Position numbers and translations under genes: made by a program. Positions 16,137 through 23,823 of a stretch of DNA of 37,015 nt are shown here, in pieces. The stretch spans positions 1 through 37,015 of the forward strand of contig SVMB01000028.1 in assembly GCA_015067675.1 (NCBI GenBank). The letters are read 5' to 3'. Positions within the stretch are counted from its first letter, which is position 1, and each line of letters begins with the position of its first letter. The notes under the pieces are model-generated. The model ran no database searches. It was not told the DNA's origin and saw only the letters and a program-made list of their open reading frames with translations. The DNA is from Oscillospiraceae bacterium. Its GTDB lineage: Bacteria > Bacillota > Clostridia > Oscillospirales > QAMX01.

Positions 16137-17222
16137 TCAAAGCTCGATGCGGCGGATAGTGGTACGGTTTAAGCAGCCGCCGTCTTCGGCACGGGAACCG
16201 GAACAGTAGGAGATGAGCAGGTAATCCGGTTCAAAATGGATGGCGGGGTAGCAGTAGCCGTGAGCCGGATCGTCCTCGATGAACAGCGGCTCAGACCATG
16301 TTTTGCCATCGTCATCACTGGTTGACAGGGCAAAGGGGGTACGTCCGTAGGCACCGGGAATCACATCACGATAAGGATAGTTGGGGAAGGGATTGCGGAT
16401 GGCGTAGAGTTTTCCGTCGTAGGGGTTGCGGCGGATGAGCATGGGAGAAGGCGGGGAGAAGAAGGCAGACGGCCGGGGGGCAGTCCAGGTTTCGCCACGG
16501 TCAAAGGAGAAGTACTCGTACTGTCTTCCCTGATCGGTGCGGGCGTAGGCCCAGAGGACACCGTTGGAAAGTTCGGTAAGCCCCGGTTCCTGCAGCCCGG
16601 TTTCGGTGTGACTGAAACGGCCGCCAACTAGACTGGGAGTGGGACGCCACGTGAACCCGTCGTCATCGGAGATAAAAAAGCGGCAGACGCCGACAAATGT
16701 CACCGAAAAGCGATTGTAAGTGTCCGGCATAGGCGGATGGTAGGCCGCGGGGATAATGAGGCGACCGTCGGAGAGGCGCAGGACACGGTCGTTGATGACC
16801 ACATAGTAGCCCGGAAGGTTGATGCACTCGGTGGGTTCTGACCACGTATATCCCTCGTCGGCGCTGCGATAGAGCACATATTTGCTGTTGCGGTCGTGCA
16901 GACGATGGAAAACAAACAAGCCGATATCGCCGTTTTGCATACGCAGCAGTGTTGTGCTCATGATATTGTTGACGCCCAGATCGCGGGCACGGAAGAGGAC
17001 CCGGTAATCAGACCAGGAAAGCCCCTCATCAGAGGATTCGATGCAGGCGATGTCTGAATTGGCGTCATCATGCCAGTTGTCGTCTTCAAAGCGGGTATAG
17101 GTAAAGAGGATGCGCCCATCGGTGGTACGGATGAAGGAACCTTCGCTGTTGCGGGGATTGACAGGCTCTCCGGGAACTGCTGTGGGAGCGATGGAACAAA
17201 CAATGATACCTTTGTCGATCAT
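16137..17222 (-). CDS. Sialidase-like BNR/Asp-box protein (first of tandem pair)
   Basis: A 361-residue sialidase-superfamily propeller protein. Five Asp boxes are visible: SSDEGLSW, SADEGYTW, SDDDGFTW, SFDRGETW and SDDDGKTW. It aligns over its full length with the next gene, showing a tandem duplication followed by divergence; differences cluster in the blade-3 and blade-4 loops, which in such folds shape the active site, so the two may prefer different substrates. The start at 17222 has GGAGG eight bases upstream; a further in-frame ATG at 17249 has no such site. It lacks a signal peptide. It is the first gene of a two-gene operon transcribed away from the GH89 gene, with its own promoter at 17256-17284. 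Confidence 0.8.
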   Translation of the reverse strand: MIDKGIIVCSIAPTAVPGEPVNPRNSEGSFIRTTDGRILFTYTRFEDDNWHDDANSDIACIESSDEGLSWSDYRVLFRARDLGVNNIMSTTLLRMQNGDIGLFVFHRLHDRNSKYVLYRSADEGYTWSEPTECINLPGYYVVINDRVLRLSDGRLIIPAAYHPPMPDTYNRFSVTFVGVCRFFISDDDGFTWRPTPSLVGGRFSHTETGLQEPGLTELSNGVLWAYARTDQGRQYEYFSFDRGETWTAPRPSAFFSPPSPMLIRRNPYDGKLYAIRNPFPNYPYRDVIPGAYGRTPFALSTSDDDGKTWSEPLFIEDDPAHGYCYPAIHFEPDYLLISYCSGSRAEDGGCLNRTTIRRIEL

Positions 17223-17255
17223 ACTGAAAACCTCCAATGTTCCGGTCATACGTCA

Positions 17256-17284
17256 ACTATACCATGTCGGGCTTCAAAAAGCAA
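17256..17284 (-). promoter_or_regulatory. Promoter for the sialidase-like pair
   Basis: Reading leftward, TTGCTT (17284-17279) and TATAGT (17261-17256) are 17 bases apart. It is divergent from the GH89 promoter, with about 41 bases between the two -35 elements. Confidence 0.55.
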
Positions 17285-17325
17285 TCATCAAATGAAAAAC
17301 ACGGTGTCGATTGCTCAAAAAAGGG

Positions 17326-17354
17326 TTGACAAAGCGGATATGCCGTTATATAAT
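17326..17354 (+). promoter_or_regulatory. Consensus sigma-A promoter for the GH89 gene
   Basis: TTGACA (17326-17331) and TATAAT (17349-17354) match both consensus hexamers exactly with a 17-base spacer. The expected start is near 17361. Confidence 0.85.
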
Positions 17355-17430
17355 TACGTTGTAAGTGTTCGTTAATACAAAATGAATGAATTTAAACGTT
17401 CAACAATAATGAATTAAGGAGATGCCAGCT

Positions 17431-19758
17431 ATGAAAATCGTATATGCAGCAGATGCACCGGCAGCGTATCGCATCGCAGCAGACGCCTGTGCCGAGCTGT
17501 GGGAAAAGGTGACGGGGCAGAGCCTGGAACTTACCACGGAGCTTGACGAAAACGAGGACGCGATCATCGTCGGCGCCGACGATGTCTGCGACAGTGTGCG
17601 CGTTCTGATCAATGAGGAAGTGCTTGACAGCCTGGGCATCCGTTACGGTACGGATGATTATTGTATCCGTACGCTTCGCCGCGGTACGCAGACGATTCTG
17701 CTGCTGGCCGGCGGCCGCGGCCGCAGTACGCTTTACGCGGTCTATGACTTCTTCCACAGAGCCGCCAACTGTAATTATTACTGGGACGGCGATACGATCC
17801 CTCACCGGGATACCATCGAGATCAAGGGTTATAACGTTGTTGAGAAACCGCGCTTTCAGTATCGTGGTCTGCGCTACTTTGCCCATCGTTCTCTGCATCG
17901 CTTCCAGGCCGAGCATTGGGGCTATGACGACTGGTGCCGTGAGATTGACTGGATGGTCAAGCGCCGCCTGAACTATTTCATGCTGCGCATCGGCCATGAC
18001 GACGTGTTCCAAAAGGCCTTCCCGGATATCGTCAGCTACCCTGATCCGGAGGGTATCCTGCCCGAGGCTACGGAAGGCTATGACAACCGTACGCTGTTCT
18101 GGTCGCTGCAGTTCCGCGGACAGCTGCGCAAGAAGATATTGCAGTATGCCTTCGACCGTGACCTGATTCATTCCGAGGACTGCGGCACCATGACCCACTG
18201 GTATTCCCGTACACCCAACGAGTTCCTGGAAAAGATCAAGCCCGACTTTGTGCCGCAGACCACCGCCGGTTATCGTCAGCCCACCGGCCTTGTCTGGGAT
18301 ATCCGGCAGAAGGAAAACCTCGAGCGCTACTTCAAGATCACCGACGCCTATGTGGAAAACTACGGCAAGCCCGAGCTTTTCCATACCATCGGCCTGGCAG
18401 AGCGTATGTGCTATGAAGAGCGCCGCGATAACCTCAACTTTAAGCTCTACACCTACCGCCAGATCTGCCGTCACCTGCGTGAAAAGTATCCGCTGGCAAA
18501 GCTGATGATCGCCTCCTGGGACTTTGTCATGTACTGGAAGCCGGAAGAGGTCCAGAAGCTGGTGGCGGAGCTTGACCCTGAGCAGTGCATCATCCTCGAC
18601 TATACCTCCGAGTCCACCAGCACCCGCAATTTCTTCGGCAACTGGGGTGTGCAGAACAAGTTCCCGTGGGTGTTCGGCATTTTCCACGGCTATGAAAACA
18701 ATTCGGACATGCGCGGTGACTATCCGCATATCGAAAAGCGCCTTGCAATGGCTAAGGACGACCCGATGTGTAAGGGCATGATCTTCTGGCCGGAGCTTTC
18801 CCACAGTGATACACTGATGCTGGAGTATCTGACAGAAAACGCCTGGAATCCGCTTGACAAGCCGCTGTTTGCCGAGCGTGAAAATCGTACGCTGCTGGTT
18901 GATATGTGCCGTGGACGTTACGGCGATGACTGGATGTACATGGAGCAGGTCTGGAAGCGCTTCATGCCCATCATGCCGCTGTCTCATTGGTCTTACGACC
19001 GGGAAAACGCCTGCTATATGATGGATAACCGTGATGTATTCTTCGGCATCCACAGCGCGCCCCGTGCACTGACCGTCAATCCCACCGGAAAGATCGAGCC
19101 CGGCTCCAATGTGGAAAGGTATGAGCAGACCATCCGCTATGCTACCGACCTGGAATATCCGCTGCGTGAGCACTACGCGCCGGTGTATGAACGTCTGGCC
19201 GGAGTGACGGAACAGATGCGTGAAAATCCCATGCTCCTGCGCGACGCAGTGGACCTTGCCCGCTCCACCATGAGCCGTCACCTCAACACGCAGGAGATGC
19301 TGCTGGAAATGCAGATTCGCGATTTCCTGCGCGGCAGCGCGGATGCCGACGGTATCAGAGAGCGCTGCGCCCGCATCATGCGCGAGCTTGCACTCTTTGC
19401 CGAGATTCTTGCCCTGACACCTGAGTATTCCCTGGGTGACAGCCTTGAAAAGCTCAAAGCCGAGGCGCCTGTCAATCAGCATTTTGAGCGTACGCTCAAG
19501 GATAACGCCGTCAACGGCTACTGCCGCAGTCATATCTATGAGCTGGCGCAGTATGTGTACATCCCCGAGCATCAGATCTACTTTGACTGGCTGGATAAGT
19601 TCCTGGATGGCAATGCGCCGGAGATTGATTTCGGCGCGATTGTACGCGAGATGCGCGAGCAGTTCCTGGATACGCCGCTTTCCGACATGGCACCCTCGGC
19701 TCCTGCCGACTGGCGTGATCTGATGCTGCGTGCAAAAGCTGCTGTCGAAGAGCGATAA
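17431..19758 (+). CDS. GH89 family alpha-N-acetylglucosaminidase-like enzyme
   Basis: A 775-residue protein with the three-part layout of NAGLU: an N-terminal small domain (about 1-110), a TIM barrel (about 125-465) beginning with the REIDWMVKRRLN stretch, and a helical C-terminal domain. Two glutamates spaced as in human NAGLU (E316/E446) are present: E324 (GLAERM) and E455 (PELSHSDTLMLEYL), the latter fitting the human PEG region. It should remove terminal alpha-linked GlcNAc, as found in gastric mucin and heparan sulfate. No signal peptide is visible, so it is predicted to be cytoplasmic, unlike the secreted clostridial enzyme CpGH89. The start at 17431 has AAGGAG nine bases upstream; ATG at 17422 overlaps that site. 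It diverges from the sialidase-like pair and has its own consensus promoter. Confidence 0.8.
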   Translation: MKIVYAADAPAAYRIAADACAELWEKVTGQSLELTTELDENEDAIIVGADDVCDSVRVLINEEVLDSLGIRYGTDDYCIRTLRRGTQTILLLAGGRGRSTLYAVYDFFHRAANCNYYWDGDTIPHRDTIEIKGYNVVEKPRFQYRGLRYFAHRSLHRFQAEHWGYDDWCREIDWMVKRRLNYFMLRIGHDDVFQKAFPDIVSYPDPEGILPEATEGYDNRTLFWSLQFRGQLRKKILQYAFDRDLIHSEDCGTMTHWYSRTPNEFLEKIKPDFVPQTTAGYRQPTGLVWDIRQKENLERYFKITDAYVENYGKPELFHTIGLAERMCYEERRDNLNFKLYTYRQICRHLREKYPLAKLMIASWDFVMYWKPEEVQKLVAELDPEQCIILDYTSESTSTRNFFGNWGVQNKFPWVFGIFHGYENNSDMRGDYPHIEKRLAMAKDDPMCKGMIFWPELSHSDTLMLEYLTENAWNPLDKPLFAERENRTLLVDMCRGRYGDDWMYMEQVWKRFMPIMPLSHWSYDRENACYMMDNRDVFFGIHSAPRALTVNPTGKIEPGSNVERYEQTIRYATDLEYPLREHYAPVYERLAGVTEQMRENPMLLRDAVDLARSTMSRHLNTQEMLLEMQIRDFLRGSADADGIRERCARIMRELALFAEILALTPEYSLGDSLEKLKAEAPVNQHFERTLKDNAVNGYCRSHIYELAQYVYIPEHQIYFDWLDKFLDGNAPEIDFGAIVREMREQFLDTPLSDMAPSAPADWRDLMLRAKAAVEER

Positions 19759-19799
19759 TGCATATCTGACAACCAAACTGTATATACTGTAAAACATAG

Positions 19800-19830
19800 G
19801 AACCGTCTGCGTGAAATACGCAGACGGTTC
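19800..19830. terminator. Hairpin terminator between GH89 gene and DUF378 gene
   Basis: GAACCGTCTGCGT (19800-19812) pairs perfectly with 19818-19830 around a five-base loop. Leftward it is followed by CTATGTTTTAC. It is a possible terminator for both convergent genes. Confidence 0.65.
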
Positions 19831-19859
19831 TTGACGTAACGCCCGGATAACGATATAAT
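19831..19859 (+). promoter_or_regulatory. Near-consensus rightward promoter without an obvious gene
   Basis: TTGACG (19831-19836), a 17-base spacer and TATAAT (19854-19859) form a strong promoter candidate. It points into the 3' end of the minus-strand DUF378 gene. The only frame close downstream is a 13-codon ORF from 19873 whose GAGGAG touches its ATG. Confidence 0.5.
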
Positions 19860-19895
19860 CGTTAGTGAGGAGATGAATAGCTGCGGGCGGCTGCG

Positions 19896-20108
19896 TCAGT
19901 TGGAATGGGCGTAGGCTTCGCGGTCCCGGAACAGCAGCGAGACGCACCACAGGCCGCCGATACCGACGAGGGTGTAGATGATGCGGCTGATGATGGCAAG
20001 CTGACCGCCGGCAAGGGCTGCCACGATGTCGAAGCCGAAGATGCCGATGCTGCCCCAGTTGAGCGCGCCGACAATCACCAGCAGCAGTGCGATTCGATCA
20101 AGGAACAT
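19896..20108 (-). CDS. DUF378 family small membrane protein
   Basis: A 70-residue protein with two hydrophobic segments (about residues 4-26 and 35-58) and the family motif ALNWGSIGIFGFDIV. DUF378 proteins (YuzA in B. subtilis) are small membrane proteins without known function. It follows the 141-residue gene by 12 bases on the same strand, so they probably share a transcript. AAGGAG precedes the ATG. A strong promoter on the opposite strand points toward its 3' end. Confidence 0.88.
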   Translation of the reverse strand: MFLDRIALLLVIVGALNWGSIGIFGFDIVAALAGGQLAIISRIIYTLVGIGGLWCVSLLFRDREAYAHSN

Positions 20109-20120
20109 GAACTTATCTCC

Positions 20121-20546
20121 TTAATAATGGCTTTCACTGATACGGATGTTGTGTCCGTGGTGGTTGATGAGGATACTCTCTGCCTGACGGATATGATTGG
20201 AGCCGACTTCGATGGTGAGGAGTACCTCTTCGGAAGGGGCTTCATGGCTTTCGGTGTCAGGCGCGAGATCCAGATAGGGATAGGGGATGGAACCCTGAAA
20301 GAGTCCCGGAGGATTGACGCCGCCGGAAAAGGCGCCGGGATAGACGGAGGCGGCAAGCCCGGCATTGACCAGACCGTTTGTGCGGGCGTAGAAAACCTCG
20401 GTGGGAGGCGATTCGCCGGGAAGCCAGTCATCGCCGGAAGCGCGAAGGGAATGGGCCCTGCGATGAGCCGCAGGCATGGAAGCTTCCACCTGTGCCGCTG
20501 CCGCTTCGGCCGCTTCCATATTGTCAAATACAGCGGTGATTTTCAT
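20121..20546 (-). CDS. Hypothetical protein of 141 residues
   Basis: I do not recognise this family. The chain begins MKITAVFDNMEAAEAAAAQVEA, a strand-helix pattern seen in small ferredoxin-like or general-stress-type domains, and ends with a second strand-helix-strand unit (LLTIEVGSNHIRQAESILINH). The middle third is rich in Gly, Pro and Tyr and lacks obvious structure. No signal peptide or membrane segment is present. It lies immediately upstream of the DUF378 gene on the same strand, so a link to that membrane protein is plausible. No good ribosome site is obvious in the T/C-rich strand upstream of 20546 beyond a GGGG-containing stretch. Confidence 0.6.
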   Translation of the reverse strand: MKITAVFDNMEAAEAAAAQVEASMPAAHRRAHSLRASGDDWLPGESPPTEVFYARTNGLVNAGLAASVYPGAFSGGVNPPGLFQGSIPYPYLDLAPDTESHEAPSEEVLLTIEVGSNHIRQAESILINHHGHNIRISESHY

Positions 20547-20666
20547 TTGTTGTGAGACCCCTTGTGATGAACTGTCAGCGTACGCCTGCGCACAGCACCG
20601 GCGTATACGGTGACGTTGTGAGTATGCCCGGGAGCGATAACTACATGCGGATTTGAAAGGTAGTAA

Positions 20667-20870
20667 ATGATGGATATTCGTTTACATGATGTCATTGAAC
20701 TCAAAAAAGTGCATCCGTGCGGCGGAAAATGCTGGGAGATCCTGCGCGTCGGCATGGATTTTCGCATGAAATGCACCACCTGCGGCCATGAAATCATGGT
20801 TCCGCGGGCAAAAATTGAAAAAAGCATCAAGCATGTGCAACATGCAGGTGAAAACGCACAGCAGGAGTAA
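20667..20870 (+). CDS. DUF951 family small zinc-ribbon-like protein
   Basis: A 67-residue protein matching DUF951, a family widespread in Firmicutes. It shows the conserved DVIELKKVHPCGGKCWEI start and the RMKCTTCGHEIMVPR segment. Cysteines in HPCGG and CTTCG suggest binding of a metal ion. Function is unknown; homologues often lie near chromosome-segregation or S6 ribosomal genes, which are not seen here. AAAGG precedes the double ATG. The stop codon lies three bases before the next gene, so the two are probably one transcript. Confidence 0.88.
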   Translation: MMDIRLHDVIELKKVHPCGGKCWEILRVGMDFRMKCTTCGHEIMVPRAKIEKSIKHVQHAGENAQQE

Positions 20871-20873
20871 TCT

Positions 20874-23789
20874 ATGCAGCAAAGAAGGCATATTTACGGG
20901 ATGGAAAGGCTTTGGATGCTCATAATTTGCCTGATTGTGCTTGCATCGGCAGTGCCGGGAATCGGACACACGCAGGCAACCGATGACGGGACAGGGAAAG
21001 ACGGCAGTGCGCTGGATTTCCGCGCAGTCTGGGTGTCTACCGTGCTCAATCTGGATTACCCATCCGCAGGAACAACAGATGCCGCGGCTCTGAAAGCGCA
21101 GGCGGATGAGATTCTTGACAGTGCTGCCGCGATGGGCTGCAATGCTGTGATTCTGCAGGTGCGCCCCTGCGCCGATGCTCTTTATGCGTCTGCGTATTTT
21201 CCGTGGTCACGCTATCTGACGGGAGAAGCCGGAACGGCGCCCGACGACGGCTTTGATCCGCTGCAGTACTGGCTGCTGGAAGCCCATGAACGCGGCCTTG
21301 AGCTGCATGCGTGGATCAATCCCTACCGGATTACGAAAAACACCGGCAGCGACCGCGTAAGTGAACTCTCAGAACTTCCCGAAGGGCATCCTGCCCGGGA
21401 AAATCCAGGCTGGGTGATTGCACACGGCGGCGACTTTTATTTCGATCCGGGACTGCCGCAGGTGCGCGGGCTGATTGTGGATGCAGCGGTCGAGATCGTG
21501 GAAAACTACAATGTGGACGGCATCCATCTGGATGATTATTTCTATCCCGCGACGGATTTTGCCGACGCAGGCACGTATGAGGCGTTGGCGGAGGAAGGAC
21601 AGAGTCTGGATGATTGGCGGCGCGAAAACGTCAATGCGCTGATTAAGGCTTTGGACGAAGCGCTTCACGCGGCTAATCCCGACATCAGCTTCGGTGCCAG
21701 TCCCTTCGGTATCTGGGCAAACGCTTCCACCGATCCGGCGGGTTCTGCGACTGCAGGAGGTGAAGCCTACACCCAACATTACGCCGATACAAGGCTCTGG
21801 GTGCAGGAAGAATGGCTTGATTACATTGCCCCGCAGATTTACTGGGAGTTTGGTCATAAGGCTGCCGACTATCAGACGCTTGTTGACTGGTGGGCAGATA
21901 CCGTACGTGGGACAGACGTGAAGCTCTACATCGGCCATGCGGTCTACCGCATCGGCGATCAGAGCCAGTCGTCGGCCTGGCAGAGCCCGGAGCAGCTCAG
22001 ACGGCAGCTCATCTATAATCTCGGCGTACCCGAGGTGGACGGCAGTATCTTTTTCCGCTGGGGCAGCTTTACCGATGATATCGCGAAAACCCTGGATGAG
22101 GTTTTGCGGATTAACGCCGCCTACATCACGGATATGACCCCGGAAAAGGGGCAATATGAGCTGGGTATCCACCGCCCGGAGCGGGATATCACCACGACGC
22201 TGGATGCATATTACGTTGGCGGCAGTTCCGATACGGGAATGACCCTGCTGGTCAACGGTGAGCCGGTCTATGACCGCTCGGCCTCCGGCTTCTGGGGAAC
22301 GCTTGTCGAGCTTGAATACGGGGAAAATGTCATTACCGTTTGTCAGGATGATACGACCCAGACCCGTATCATTACCCGCATCGAGGCGCAGGATAAGCTG
22401 AGTGTTGGTTCATCCTATGCCATCACCTATGCCTATCCGCTGCGGGATACCTATCTCCCGGCGGGCAGTGACGTAACGCTTACCTGCACGGCGCCGATTG
22501 GTGCTGTAGTCAAGGTAAAGGTTGGCGATGCAAACTACCGGATGCAGCCGACGCAGCGGATTTCACCTGATGCGTCGCAGTATGTTCTGACTGACTACAC
22601 GCTGACGCTGCCGCTGGATGAAGAACTGGACGGACAGTGTCTGGTCTATACCATGACCGCAGGCGCTCATATCAGTCGTGTGCAGGCAGGAATGATTGCA
22701 GCAGCCCCGGATCCTGCCGGGACAATTGCACGGGTGACAGCACCGGCGGTTTACACCTACCCGGAGGCGACGACCAGGGGTGGACCGTCCGGAGAATTGT
22801 GTGCCGGAATGGTTGACAGAATTACGGAAATCTCAGGAAGCTGGGTCAAACTGGGCATCGGCCAGTGGGTGCAGACTGACGGCATTGATCTGGAGCAGGG
22901 GAGCGCCGGACTGTCCGGCGGTACCTGGACCGTGGGTGAGGATGGCATCGAACGGCTGCATTTCCCGGGAAATGGCAGCGCTTACGCAGTCTATGACGAC
23001 GCCGAGCGGATTCTCCATCTGCGCCTGTCACCGACGCTGCCGGCAGAGATCGGCATCCCGGCGGGCAGTCTGTTTTCTGTCTTTAACGTCAGCGATGTGG
23101 ATCTGCGTATGCGCTATTCGCTGCATCTGCGGGATGACGCAGAGCTGGGCGGCTTCTGGGTGGAAGCCGATGACAGCGGTGTGACGCTGTGCTGCAGACC
23201 GAAGAAGGAAGCGTCTGACGGCGATCAGCCGCTTGACGGCATTGCAGTCGTTGTGGACGCCGGTCACGGCGGCGCGGAATCGGGTGCGCTGGGACTGTTG
23301 GGAAAAGAATACCCCGAAAAGGCCGTGAATCTGCAGACAGCTCTGCTGCTCAAAGATAAACTTGAGGCACTGGGCGCCGATGTGACGCTTACCCGCACGG
23401 AGGATGTTACGATGAGCCTTGAGGAGCGGGTGCAGGTCTCGCGGCGTGTGAAGCCGGATCTGTTTATCTCCGTACATGCCAATTCCATGAGCGAAAACGT
23501 GGACTGTGGTAATACCAGAGGCTTTGGCGTCTACTATTATGCGCCTGTTTCTGCAGAGGCTGCGGCGTCGGTCTATGCATCACTCTGCAATTCGCTGGAG
23601 GATCGGGACATCGGCCTTCATCAGGAAAACTTTTATGTCTGCCGTACCGCCTGGGCGCCCGCCATCCTGCTGGAAGCGGCGTTTATGCCAAATCCCCGGG
23701 ATTTCGAGTCCCTGAAGGATGCGGAAAGCCGCGAGGCGTTTGCCGAAGCGGCGGCTGAGGCAGTCGCCAGTTGGTTTAAACGCAAGTAA
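20874..23789 (+). CDS. GHL10/DUF187 glycosidase-like domain fused to N-acetylmuramoyl-L-alanine amidase
   Basis: A 971-residue predicted exported cell-wall enzyme. Residues about 1-34 form a signal peptide. Residues about 48-420 are a GHL10 (DUF187, YngK-like) TIM barrel, with FRAVWVSTV, LQVRPCADALY, LHAWINPYR and IHLDDYFYP stretches. A linking region of about 365 residues contains beta-rich segments, including an SH3-like piece near 640-680. The C-terminal domain (about 788-970) is a zinc amidase of the Amidase_3 family: zinc ligands H798, E815 and H868 and catalytic E934. AGGAG lies six bases before the ATG. Both catalytic parts target peptidoglycan, suggesting one protein cuts both glycan and peptide linkage; the glycosidase specificity is inference. 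It is followed by a CapA-family gene. Confidence 0.87.
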   Translation: MQQRRHIYGMERLWMLIICLIVLASAVPGIGHTQATDDGTGKDGSALDFRAVWVSTVLNLDYPSAGTTDAAALKAQADEILDSAAAMGCNAVILQVRPCADALYASAYFPWSRYLTGEAGTAPDDGFDPLQYWLLEAHERGLELHAWINPYRITKNTGSDRVSELSELPEGHPARENPGWVIAHGGDFYFDPGLPQVRGLIVDAAVEIVENYNVDGIHLDDYFYPATDFADAGTYEALAEEGQSLDDWRRENVNALIKALDEALHAANPDISFGASPFGIWANASTDPAGSATAGGEAYTQHYADTRLWVQEEWLDYIAPQIYWEFGHKAADYQTLVDWWADTVRGTDVKLYIGHAVYRIGDQSQSSAWQSPEQLRRQLIYNLGVPEVDGSIFFRWGSFTDDIAKTLDEVLRINAAYITDMTPEKGQYELGIHRPERDITTTLDAYYVGGSSDTGMTLLVNGEPVYDRSASGFWGTLVELEYGENVITVCQDDTTQTRIITRIEAQDKLSVGSSYAITYAYPLRDTYLPAGSDVTLTCTAPIGAVVKVKVGDANYRMQPTQRISPDASQYVLTDYTLTLPLDEELDGQCLVYTMTAGAHISRVQAGMIAAAPDPAGTIARVTAPAVYTYPEATTRGGPSGELCAGMVDRITEISGSWVKLGIGQWVQTDGIDLEQGSAGLSGGTWTVGEDGIERLHFPGNGSAYAVYDDAERILHLRLSPTLPAEIGIPAGSLFSVFNVSDVDLRMRYSLHLRDDAELGGFWVEADDSGVTLCCRPKKEASDGDQPLDGIAVVVDAGHGGAESGALGLLGKEYPEKAVNLQTALLLKDKLEALGADVTLTRTEDVTMSLEERVQVSRRVKPDLFISVHANSMSENVDCGNTRGFGVYYYAPVSAEAAASVYASLCNSLEDRDIGLHQENFYVCRTAWAPAILLEAAFMPNPRDFESLKDAESREAFAEAAAEAVASWFKRK

Positions 23790-23823
23790 ACCGTAATTTT
23801 TACATAGGAAAGGATACATAATC

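Noticed and set aside
17392-19950. Long open frame on the minus strand opposite the GH89 gene
   Set aside because: The plus-strand frame carries a family with matching catalytic residues, a consensus promoter and a ribosome site; the opposite frame shows no motif and is an effect of GC-rich codon usage.
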